A stretch of DNA of 52,403 bases from Multifurca ochricompacta (lineage: Eukaryota; Basidiomycota; Agaricomycetes; Russulales; Russulaceae): positions 1 through 52,403 of the forward strand of contig WTXG01000247.1 of the NCBI GenBank assembly GCA_022496185.1, in the 5' to 3' direction. The notes beneath the pieces are model-generated. The model did no database searches. It had not been told where the DNA came from and worked only from the letters and a program-made list of their open reading frames with translations. A program made the position numbers and the translations under genes. Below are positions 43,885-52,403 of this stretch, in pieces (within the stretch, counting starts at the first letter, position 1; every line of letters starts with the position of its first letter).

Positions 43885-44664
43885 GTGATGTTGTCAACAT
43901 AGAGGATTATAATTGCTGTACCCTCCCTGTCTTGGCGACAATGCACAGATACCCTGGCATCAGAAAGGGTGTGTGTGAAGCCGAGCTCCAATTAGAACTC
44001 CATGGAATTGCGAGTTCCATGCGCGTGAGGCTTGTTTGAGTCCATAAACTGCCTTTTTGAGTAGGCATACTTTGTCTGTCTGGCCCGATGATGAAACCCT
44101 CCATGTATATTACCTCATCCAGTAGTCCGTTCAGGAGCGCCGACTTGATGTCCATTTGATGGATCTCCCAATCCCCTAGCGCGGCCCACACTAGTAACAG
44201 TCCCAATGACTTGAACCGGGCTACAAGCATGTGCAAAAGTGTCCATCAGCTTTGCACTTGAAAACCCACTTGGACTTCACAGCCTTCCGATCGGCCGGTA
44301 AGTCCACCAGTGTCCAAGTTCCATTTCTGGCTAGTGCATCCATTTTATATTGGCATGCGTCCTGCCAGTCGCTAGCATAGTCAGACTTTATTGATGTGAG
44401 CAGATCACGATGTGCAGCCACTGCAAGCAAAGCATGTTGCCCAAGTTGCCCATCCTTACCTGGATTCCTGTGAGGCAGTCTCCGAGGGGGGTGTGTCCTC
44501 CAAAATGGGGACAATGGTCTGCTGAATCCGGAGAATCCGGTTTTGCGGTGCATGGGGTGGGGGCTCTTGCATTGTGGGGCGTGAAGGTGGGATAGTCTAG
44601 ACTGTATTACCAGAACTTGAGGTTTGCTGTATAGCAACTGGGGATGGTGTCCTTGGCGGATCAA

Positions 44665-45068
44665 CCTCCCCTTGAGCTTGAGTAGGGACAGCCATAGGGA
44701 ATGTAATGGCCAGGATTGATCGGAACAAATGGACAGCTCACCATTGTTCCAAAACAGAAAGGAGCTGTCAGACCCAGATCATGAAGACCAATCAAACCCC
44801 GATGTATCCAACTGTATGCTCTGAACCCACAAAGGGTCCAGTCCCTATTAGGAATTGCTCACATGTGCTTCAGCATCACCATGCTCCCTCACACAGCTTG
44901 CGCGAAGCCCAGTGAAGGGCCCAGTCTACACCAATCCACTGGTTCCAGGAGCCAGGGAATAGGGTTTCACAAGTAACAGAGGCTTGCCTTTTCCGGGAGA
45001 TATCAAGTGTGCATGTTCTGAAAAGGAAGCTTGTGTAATAAATGTTGATCTTCTTCTGGATAATTTAG
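44665..45068 (-). other. Copia 5' non-coding or deleted region
   Basis: About 400 bp lie between the RT remnant and the primer-binding site. There is no Gag similarity and no intact ORF. This is where Gag, protease and integrase should be, so the large deletion breakpoint is near 44665-44700. Confidence 0.5.
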
Positions 45069-45092
45069 TTATGCCCAGCAGGGCCCATAACC
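45069..45092 (-). other. Primer-binding site of the second Copia element
   Basis: Directly after the LTR end (TTTCCACA) the minus strand reads GGTTATGGGCCCTGCTGGGC, in the position of a Copia primer-binding site for a (half) initiator-Met tRNA. The tRNA assignment was not checked against a tRNA sequence. Confidence 0.5.
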
Positions 45093-45261
45093 TGTGGAAA
45101 CGCAGCCTGATAAATCTGGTCAAAACAACTGCATTGTAAGATATAAAAATACTGTTCTTAAATACTGTAAAGACTGCTGTGCTGTGATCATAAGGAATGT
45201 ACTTAATCATAATAAACAAGTGTGTAAGTATCATCTTGCACTGCCAACACCAGTCACCTCT
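45093..45261 (-). repeat. Copia (second element) 5' LTR, cut by the gypsy element
   Basis: It matches 42468-42636 almost base for base. The break after CAGTCACCTCT coincides with the first base of the gypsy LTR at 45262. The continuing sequence (GATCCAGTCCGG in the other LTR) should lie beyond the window. Confidence 0.88.
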
Positions 45262-45832
45262 TGTTACACCTGGTGCGGGATGTTCCACACGACTTGTGTG
45301 ACAGCATTACTTGTGGGTTCAGATAAGAAGTCAATAGGACTTCTTGGAGTTTAAGTAGGATGAGTCAAAGTCTAAGGGGCTGTTCCCTAAGACAATGTTA
45401 AGCGGAAGAGTGCCAAAAGCACTGAGATAGAATGAGTCAAAGATCAAAGGGATATCTGGAAGATAAGCACCGATGTATTGAACAAGTCAAGTCTGGAGTC
45501 TACAAGGTAGATACAGTGGACTTATATATGTAACTCAGTGGGCGTCTACGAGATAAGGGTACGGAGTCAAGTGGGCCCAAATATATGAAAGTGGAGGGCG
45601 TAAAGCCTTGCTTCTGATAGGGTATTAAGTAAGTGTCCGGTCGTAAAGATAAGGATACACGAGATAAAGAGATAAGGGGTCAACAAGTACAACAGGAGTC
45701 ATGGGGATGGAAGCAGAGCACGGGATGGGTCCCAGGATGGAGATGTAATCAAGAAGTGGAGTGTAGGTGGGAGAGAAGGGTCGGCATTGGGGAGAGTGAA
45801 GAAAATGGGGTTGGACGGTAGAGATTGTAACA
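45262..45832 (-). repeat. Gypsy 3' LTR
   Basis: 571 bp, TGTTACACC...TTGTAACA on the plus strand. The left 5-bp flank is CCTCT; the matching right flank is outside the window. TATA-like TATATATG is at about 45523. Solo relatives are at 4106-4696 and 9413-10007. Confidence 0.92.
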
Positions 45833-45846
45833 TCACCCCCTCTTCT
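45833..45846 (-). other. Polypurine tract of the gypsy element
   Basis: On the minus strand CCAGAAGAGGGGGTGA directly abuts the 3' LTR start, where plus-strand priming takes place. Confidence 0.8.
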
Positions 45847-45863
45847 GGTTCTAGCAGACCTGG

Positions 45864-47058
45864 CTAGAAACGACTCGTACCGTCATCATCTTGTACCAAC
45901 TCCAAGTAATCATCAGCTACATTACACTTGTCCATGGTATAGTTCTCCTTGTCCGAGTCTTGGGGACATCTGTGGGTACAGAGGAACCCATATGGGCTGC
46001 ACTGGCCACACATTCGGCAGAGGTCGTGGATGGGGCAGTCCAGCTCACAATGTCCCGAGTTGTGGCGTAAGCACTTGCCACACCATCTGGACGGGTTGGC
46101 AATTGTCAGGGCGACTCCCACTCGTGGAAGATGCAGAACCTACTCCAATGCAGGTTGCTGCGACAATGCCGGCACCACTTGCGGTTGAGGGGACAGTTCC
46201 AACTGATGTGGTACTTACTGTCACAGCACCAGCATGTCTCTCCGCGGGGGTTTTCATGCATACGTGGCATCTCGAACTGATTTGGTAGTAACACCGGGGT
46301 GGCCCCCAAGGATCGTGGGGGTAGGGGTCGGGCATAGGTGTCAGCATACCTCTCGGCAATAGTCTGATACACGTCCCCCTTCTCCAACCTCTTTCAAATC
46401 TCCACCAGCTCCTGTTCAATTTGAAACATCCCATTTGTCAACCTGGCCATCATCTTTGCATATTCTTTATATTGTTGGTTGAGTGTGTCACGCAAGGTCA
46501 AGTTCTTCCGCAGTCTCATCACCTCGGCTTTGAGATGTGGAAGCCGCATGTCACTCAGCACTTCGTCGATGGCAAAGGCTTGAGGGTCTTTGGCAGCCAG
46601 ATGGCCAGCTGCTCGTCGGTCATTGTATGATGCAAACGTCCTGTATACCTTTCCTCCAGATAAACCAGAGCCCCGTAAACTGGACCATCCTTCTTCATGC
46701 ATCCTGCCATGTCCATTCCTCCATTCATGTAAAAGATGTATTTGGCAATGGCACGTCCCATCACCCATAGTGATCTCCAATGGGTAGTACATCGAAGAGT
46801 TTGGGTTGTTGGTGAAGAAGGGGAATTCTGGGACCTCGTCATCTGCTTCCATACCTATCAGGTCATTTGGGTGGGGTTCTTCATGGTGCTCAAAGTCGTC
46901 ATTTGGGTTAGGGGACTGGTTCTTGACCCGAGCTTCGGCGGCCTCATAGTCAATGGGTGAGGAGGGGCATGTAGAGGGGTGAGTGGAGGGAAATTCTCGA
47001 CAACTATGGCGGTGGTGGTGAAGGCGTCGACGGCGGCATTGGCAGCAATGAAAGACAT
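45864..47058 (-). pseudogene. Third ORF of the chromovirus: zinc-knuckle protein of unknown role (broken)
   Basis: It lies between the pol stop (47133) and the 3' LTR. The start is MSFIAANAAVDAFTTT at 47058. An acidic and Asn/Pro-rich stretch, a region with coiled-coil-like character (LKAEVMRLRKNLTLRDTL, near 46500) and a Cys/His-rich C-terminal third follow. Two perfect CCHC knuckles (CWCCDSKYHISWNC and CRHCRSNLHWSRFC, about 46145-46240) are followed by two variant ones (CGKCLRHNSGHCELDC, CRMCGQCSPYG..., about 45970-46090). Frameshifts near 46950 and 46120 and a TGA at 46394-46396 break it. It resembles a second Gag-like nucleic-acid-binding protein. I do not recognise a named family. Confidence 0.7.
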
Positions 47059-47132
47059 GATAGAGTGTATGGTGGTAGGACTTTGCTGTGAGAGCATGTA
47101 CTGGGGAATTTGTATGGGGTCAAGTCGTCCTT

Positions 47133-48600
47133 TTAATTGTTTCGAGGCGCTTCTGGGTGTCGGGTGTGGAATTCTGAGATAAGGACTGGGGCAAAGATAT
47201 TCCCGGCTGGTTCCCATGAGTTGTCAGAGTCTGGGAATCCTTTCCACTTGATAAGGTAATGCAATTTGCACCCTCGGCCTTTGTGCGCAGAGTCTAGAAC
47301 TTGCTCCACTTCCCATTCCGCTTCTCCATCAATCAGTTCTGGGGGGGTCTCGGAAAGTTTTCCCCATGTAGGGGCATCTCTTTGTAAGGCGTCAGGAGTC
47401 GGGCATGGAAGACCAGATGAATTCTCCATGTGGATGGAAGCTCCAGTTCGTATGACACATCTGACAGCTTCCTTGTTATCTTGAAGGGTCCATGTCGTCG
47501 GGGTGCCAATTTCACCGTTGGGTGTGATGTACGAATGTTCTTCCCTTCTAACCACACCAAGTCATTGGTCTGATAAGGTGTGAATGTCGAGGGCTTCTCC
47601 ACAGGGTCCTTTGTGCCTTCAACAAGTTTTCATTGGCCGATTGTCGGATCTCGTCCCATTGGCTGATATGTTGTGCAGCTGATGGGACATTTGTAGGTTT
47701 ATTGGCCCAGGTGGTTCGCGGCGTCCATCCCATAATGAGGGAGAATGGGGAGGTTTTCGTAGTGTTATTGGGCCACGAGTTATGTGCAAATTCCGCAGTT
47801 GCCAGCCAGTCTGCCCAGTCATCCTGTCGTCTGTTGCACCAGAACCGCAGATATTGTTCTAGCCATTGGTTTGTCCTTTCTGATTGTCCATCTGTCTGTG
47901 GATGGTAAGCTGTTGAGATATTCTGCTTTACATCCAGAACCTTGCAGAATGCCCTAGCAAATGTGGAGGTGAACCATGGATCGCGGTCAGAAATGATCTT
48001 TTCAGGAAGACCATAGTGTCTGTAGACATGATCCAGGTAGAGTTTGGCAACTCCTTCTGCTGTGATGGACTCATTGCATGGTATGAATAGTGCTGCTTTC
48101 AACAGTCATGGTCAGTGATGGTTAAAATGGAGTCAAAACCTCTGGAGGTTGGGAGTTTGACAATAAATCCATTGCAATGGTCTGGAATGGTAGTGAGGTT
48201 GTAGGCGTGATGGGAAAGTGCTGGTGGGTGCGGGTGCGTGTTTATTTGTTGGCTTGGCAGTCCGCACATCCTTTAACATAGTCTTCTACATCCTTTTTCA
48301 TGTTGGGCCACCAATAGTCTCTTTTGGCAGGGCATAAGTGTTGGCGATGCCAGGGTGGCCAGCAGAGGGGAGATGTGGTGAAAATGGATCACCCCCCTCT
48401 TAATGTTGTCACCACTGGTGACAACGAGATGATCCCTGTCCTTCCACCATAAACCATCAATCTTTTTCAGGTTATGTGCATCAGCCCATGATTGACATAG
48501 TTGCTGATTCATATTCTGCGAGACTTGGGCCCAAGATCCATGTCATGAAGACTTGCGACAGCTGTCTTGCAAAGACCTCTTGGGAAGTACAGTGATATCA
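47133..48600 (-). pseudogene. Chromovirus integrase with C-terminal chromodomain
   Basis: The zinc-binding HHCC region lies near 48250-48400 but is out of frame. The catalytic core follows (47690-48102): LYLDHVYRHYGLPEKIISDRD and AYHPQTDGQSERTNQWLE give the second Asp and the Glu. The chromodomain is at 47170-47320: EWEVEQVLDSAHKGRG, LHYLIKWKGFPDSDNSWEP. It ends EAPRNN-stop at 47133. Chromodomains bind methylated histone H3 and steer insertion to heterochromatin (family knowledge), which fits its position in a nested repeat island. Confidence 0.9.
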
Positions 48601-50140
48601 TTGTTGTCCTCCTCCCCACTGTTAAATCAGGCATCGCGACAAGGCATCTGTGCGTGCGTTGCGACTCCCCACAATATGTTTCAATACGAAGTTGTACTCT
48701 TCCAGCTCTAGGACTTCACGGGCGACCCTTCGACTGATCTTGTGGGGTCTTTCCAATAAAGAAGATTGGATGGTCGGTGTGAATAATGGTCTTGTGAGGG
48801 GTCCCTGCTAGATATGGTCACCAATGTCATAGTGCTTTTATGATAGCAAGCAGTTCCCTGTCCCAAATGTGTAATTCGTTCCGCGGGTGAAAATGTTTCA
48901 GAGTAGAAGGCGACTGGGTGAAGTAACCCCGTCATCTCGTTGGTTTAGTACGGCACCGTTGGTGAAGTGGATGCATCTACTTGAGTTCAAAGGGTTTTCC
49001 TAAGTCCGGCTGGAGGAGGACGGGCTCCGAGCCTAGATATCTCGAATCTGTTCAAAGGCTCCTGCTGTTCTTTCCCCAATGCCAAGGTACATCCTTCTTC
49101 AGTAGGCCGTTCAGAGGTTGGGGACTCCCGAAAATCCTCGTACAAATCGTCGGTAGAAATTACAGAACCCAATGAAGGATCACACATCCTTGACACATGT
49201 GGGTACCGGCCACTCTCGGATTCCTTGTACTTTCACTGGGTCCATTCGCACATGTCCTCCTTCCAGGATGACCCCCAAGTATTCGATGCTCCGTTGTTCA
49301 AACGAGCATTTGGCTGGTTTGAGGTATAGGTCATGTTCGCGTAGAATGTCCAACACTTGGTGGACCCGCTCTTGGTGATGGATCAGATCATTGTGGTGGC
49401 TACCAGGATGTCATCCATGTATACTACCACCTCGCCCATAAGAATGAGTCGCGGAAGATGTGATTCATCATAGATTGAAAGGTAGCAGGTGAGTTGGTAA
49501 GGCCAAAAAACATGACGTTTGGTTCAAAGAGCCCTTGGTTGGTCTTAAAAGCCGCTTTACACTGGTCTCCCTCCTTGATCCTGACGTTGTTGTACCCCCA
49601 CGATGTCCATTTTGGAAAACAGGGATTTATCCTGCATGGTGTCAATGAGTTCTGAGATGAGTGGAAGAGGGTAGGCGTTCTTTATTGTATGGGCATTTAT
49701 CCGTCGGTAGTCCTGAACTGGTTGAAGTTTGCCATCTTTCTTCTTGATGAAGAAGAAAGGTGATGCATATGGTGATTTGATGGCGATATACCCCTTTGCA
49801 AGATGTTCTTCAAGGAATGCTGTGAGTGCTGTTTGTTCTGCCTGTGACAATGGGTAGATTTTGCAGTCAATTGCTGATGGGGTGTCAGGTGCAAATTCGA
49901 TGGCATGATCCCATGGTCGCATGGGCGGGAAACGTTGTGATTCCTCCTCTGAGAATACCTTCCAGTGTGGTGGTATGCTTCTGGTACTACTTCCTCGAAG
50001 GTCCTTTCTGAATGCCCTTCCACTGCCTTCTGGGCGAGCTCTGATGCCTTTGTAGCATAACAGTAGCCTGGGTCTTCTTCTTTCGACTCTCTTTCCTCTG
50101 AACTCCACGTCTGGCCAATGTCGGGCTGCATAGTCATACC
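48601..50140 (-). pseudogene. Chromovirus reverse transcriptase and RNase H
   Basis: [22 protein letters not shown] (near 49860), [20 protein letters not shown] (near 49740), [19 protein letters not shown] (near 49480) and the catalytic YMDD at 49410-49421. The frame shifts near 49600 in the KMDI-GYNNVRI segment. RNase H pieces such as HPVAFYSETFSPAERITH are at about 48850-48935. Further frame changes follow downstream. Confidence 0.9.
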
Positions 50141-50590
50141 CTAGTGAAGTGATGAGACAGGGTAGAATTCCTTATCCATGGTCGCGTCGCTCCAGTTAAT
50201 TTTTGGCTCGAACGCTGCTAGCCATGGATACCCTAGGATCAAGTCTTCCTCTCCTAAGTTGGTAACAAGGAAGCGAATGTTTTTTGTCCTCTCCCCTACT
50301 TGGACCTGGAGATCCGTATAATGTCTAATTTTTCCGGCTCGGTTGGCTGTTCCGTCAATGTTCCAGATGTTTTTTTCCTGGGGGAGTTCCTGCATCCCCA
50401 AACCCATGGTTCTTGCCATTCGTGGGCTGATAAAATTATCAGTAGCTCCTGAGTCTATCAGGATATCTTGATCGGCCGTCTTCTGTGTAGTCTTGAAATG
50501 TACTGGTATTTTCAATGATTTGAAGCGACTAGTATACACAGAGGTTACATGTAATGCTCGTGCCCAGGCCGATGGGGTAGAGCCAGTCAA
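50141..50590 (-). pseudogene. Chromovirus aspartic protease
   Basis: The retropepsin active site ILIDSGATDNFIS is near 50440-50465, with the conserved LILGYPWLAAFEPKINW segment near 50210-50250. The flanking frames belong to one Gag-Pol reading direction with Gag upstream. Confidence 0.88.
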
Positions 50591-50618
50591 AAATCCTTTT
50601 TAGCAAATGCCTTCTCGA

Positions 50619-51637
50619 CTAGGAGGGCCCGTACTTCTTCCTTTCCTTCATCATATTACTCCATATTTCCTGTGCCTTTTCTTCTTTTGTTGGCATCTTT
50701 TTGTCGATGGTTGGTGGGTTGTTGTGGACAGGTGTGACCGTAGCTTCAGCCACTTGCACCCCCTTCTTTGGGCATTCTCTCGACATGTGCCCTTGTGCCT
50801 TGCAGCGAAAACACCTCCCTTCTTTCATCAATGTCTGTCTTTCTTCTTCAGTGAGTGCCACTCGTGCCCTAGTCCTATCAGCCGAAGTGTCCATGGCATT
50901 TGGATCCCTCTGGGTGGCATGTGTAGGTTTGATCCCAAAGGCAGCCTTCCATTGTTTGCGGGTTTTTCCCTTTTTGGTGTCAACCCCAAAGCGCGTCTGG
51001 AAGTCGAGGTAATCTTGCTGCTGTCGTCGAGCAGCATCCACCCATGTATCCCAATCATTGGGATGGTGGAATTGGATAATGTTCTTAACTAGGGGTTGGG
51101 TAGTCCCTGGGAAAAGAGGTCCAATGTTGCCTCCTCGTCTGTGTCGTATCTGGCTCGATTGGCCAGACTTCTGAACCTTGCCACATAGGCGTCCAAGTCT
51201 CCTTTATCCATTTTTAGAGACTTGAGTTCTCAGGCAGCTTTCTGTTTTGCTTGCCCATCCATGAATGCATCCTTAAACCACTGGGCAACAGTTTCCCAGA
51301 GGTTTTCACTCATGGTACGCTGTCCACTCTCAATCTGTTCGTTGAGCCATTCCAACTGCTCCATAGTCCAGTCATCTACTGCTTCTCCTCGAATTAATGA
51401 CAGGAAGAGGTTGGCACGTTGGAAGGGGTTGATGATTTGGGGTACATCGTGGTTGAAGTTTTTGAATGTCGTGAACTCCAACATAAACTTCTTACTTTGC
51501 GATCGATCCCCGGTAAACGTCTGGGGCAGCACGCCCAACAGTCGTCCTGAGGGTGGGGGAATGTTTGGTGGCAACATAGCTGGTGGTGGTGGGGGCAGAG
51601 GTGCTGGGTCTGGGAGCTGGGCGGCGATAGTGGACAT
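50619..51637 (-). pseudogene. Chromovirus Gag
   Basis: The frame starts MSTIAAQLPDPAPLPP with a Pro-rich N-terminus. The retrotransposon Gag domain (FTGDRSQSKKFMLEF, WTMEQLEWLNEQI) follows. A stop and frame break near 51060-51230 separate it from the C-terminal part, which has a perfect CCHC knuckle (CFRCKAQGHMSREC) near 50775-50815. Confidence 0.88.
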
Positions 51638-52114
51638 TTTTTGTCGAGTTGGTGTGACTGGTACTGGTGGACTGTATAGATATCTGGGGAGTTGTCAAAG
51701 TAGGGGCTCTGATCATGACAACTGCTGGTGCAACTGGGGTTGTAGTCGACGCTAATACCAGTGCTTCTTCGCTGTGTTCTTCTCCGTACTCTTCTGGTTC
51801 AGAGTCCGTGACAATGGCTGGGGGATTTTCTCTCCATGGCCCTAATCCGAATTCAGGTGGGGCGGGTCCTGTAGTGACCCAAGAGTGTCGGCTGTCCGAA
51901 TATCGGATGTGATACCAACCTCTTCTCGTCGTCGTATTCTACCGGTTGGTATCTTCCGTCGTGATAGACTAGTATCCAAACTCGGACTCAAAATCTTTCC
52001 AGGTGGCAGAGCCAAGTACTTGTTGTGAAAGATTATGCTCGTCTCTGCATTTGATGAGTTCTTCTCAAATAAGGTCTGACTGCGGCTGGAAGCCACGATG
52101 GAGACTTGACTTGA
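51638..52114 (-). other. Chromovirus 5' untranslated leader
   Basis: About 480 bp lie between Gag and the 5' LTR, with no recognisable protein. The base next to the LTR begins TCAAGTCAAGTCTCC on the minus strand, where the primer-binding site should be. The primer tRNA was not identified. Confidence 0.5.
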
Positions 52115-52403
52115 TGTTACGCCCAGTGCGGGATGTTCCACACTGACTTGTGTGACAGCATTACTTGTGGGTTCAGATAAGAAGTCAATAGGACTTCTTG
52201 GAGTTTAAGTAGGAGAGTCAAAGTCTAAGGGGCTGTTCCCTAAGACATGTTAAGCGGAAGAGTGCCAAAAGCACTGAGATAGAACGAGTCAAAGATCAAA
52301 GGGGATATCCAGAAGATAAGCACCGATGTATTGAACAAGTCAAGTCTGGAGTCTACAAGGTAATACAGTGGACTTATATACGTAACTTAGTGGGCATCTA
52401 CGA
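52115..52403 (-). repeat. Gypsy 5' LTR, truncated by the window edge
   Basis: TGTTACGCCCAGTGCGGGAT... matches 45262 onwards over at least 285 bp with few differences. The rest and the target duplication are outside the window. Confidence 0.92.

Larger units (their letters stand above)
42744..44664 (-). pseudogene. Copia reverse transcriptase/RNase H remnant, interrupted by a solo LTR
   Basis: Minus-strand pieces in order are KSKWVFKCKADG (near 44255), EIHQMDIKSALLNGLLDEVI (near 44150), IIILYVDNITV (near 43900) and, beyond the LTR insertion, ILGDTLKEVNRIKEIL (near 43280) and LIIGSLLYVQVGTCPFISFA (near 42990). The catalytic YVDD reads YVDN. Several frameshifts are present. The RNase H tail is missing. 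Confidence 0.85.
42468..45261 (-). mobile_element. Internally deleted Copia element, itself invaded by a solo LTR and by a gypsy element
   Basis: A 209-bp LTR (42468-42676) and a partial copy of it (45093-45261) flank about 2.4 kb that keeps only pieces of RT and RNase H. On the minus strand the LTR starts TGTTGAGCTGG after a purine tract and ends TTTCCACA. The 5' LTR is cut at 45261 by the gypsy element. Gag, protease and integrase are missing. Confidence 0.85.
45262..52403 (-). mobile_element. Ty3/gypsy chromovirus, running off the right edge
   Basis: The minus-strand order is 5' LTR (52115 to beyond the edge), Gag, protease, RT, RNase H, integrase, chromodomain, an extra zinc-knuckle ORF, polypurine tract and 3' LTR (45832-45262). 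Protease-RT-RNaseH-integrase order plus a C-terminal chromodomain defines the chromoviruses. The two LTRs are alike where both are visible, with few substitutions and some small indels, so insertion is relatively recent even though the coding frames carry frameshifts. Insertion was into the second Copia LTR. Confidence 0.93.

Noticed and set aside
44706..44915. Plus-strand ORF between Copia pieces
   Set aside because: It has no similarity to any element protein; the region is decayed Copia leader.

Overview
The window looks like nuclear DNA of a filamentous basidiomycete, probably an Agaricomycete. Its genes carry many 45-70 nt GT-AG introns. The gene set fits: a cohesin loader, a fungal Vip1-type RRM protein, a psi-factor (Ppo) fatty-acid oxygenase, UreG and a signalling-mucin-like protein. 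The flanks are packed with Copia, Ty3/gypsy chromovirus, hAT-like and Tc1/mariner elements. No prokaryotic signature, tRNA, rRNA or CRISPR array was seen.

Layout. (1) 1-15.95 kb is a transposon island: a decayed Copia element interrupted by a solo gypsy LTR, a hAT/TIR-like element holding a 230-bp-arm palindrome, two opposed copies of a second hAT-like element, three copies of a short non-autonomous hAT-like family, another solo LTR, and several LTR relics. The target-site duplications at the solo LTRs and short-hAT copies are perfect. (2) 16.07-40.94 kb is a gene island with almost no repeats: SEC14-like (+), SCC2/Mis4 cohesin loader (-), ribosomal protein uL23 (+), Msb2-like mucin (+), Ppo-type oxygenase (+), Vip1-like RRM protein (+), SAM methyltransferase (+) and urease accessory GTPase UreG (-). 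(3) 41.3-52.4 kb is a second transposon island, a nest: Tc1/mariner remnant, invaded by a short hAT-like element, invaded by a Copia, invaded by a Ty3/gypsy chromovirus that runs off the right edge. The Copia also carries an unrelated solo LTR.

The genes do not form one pathway. They are independent housekeeping and signalling genes in mixed orientation: SEC14/SCC2 convergent, SCC2/uL23 divergent over 1.2 kb, methyltransferase/UreG convergent with about 115 bp between. Every transposon ORF is broken, often by TGA where CGA (Arg) would be expected, and the repeat islands look poor in CpG and rich in TpG/CpA. That is consistent with cytosine-methylation decay. The most unusual items are a third, four-zinc-knuckle ORF in the chromovirus, a short hAT-like family whose copies differ by an internal repeat unit of about 215 bp, and a Ppo oxygenase whose P450 half appears to lack the thiolate cysteine.
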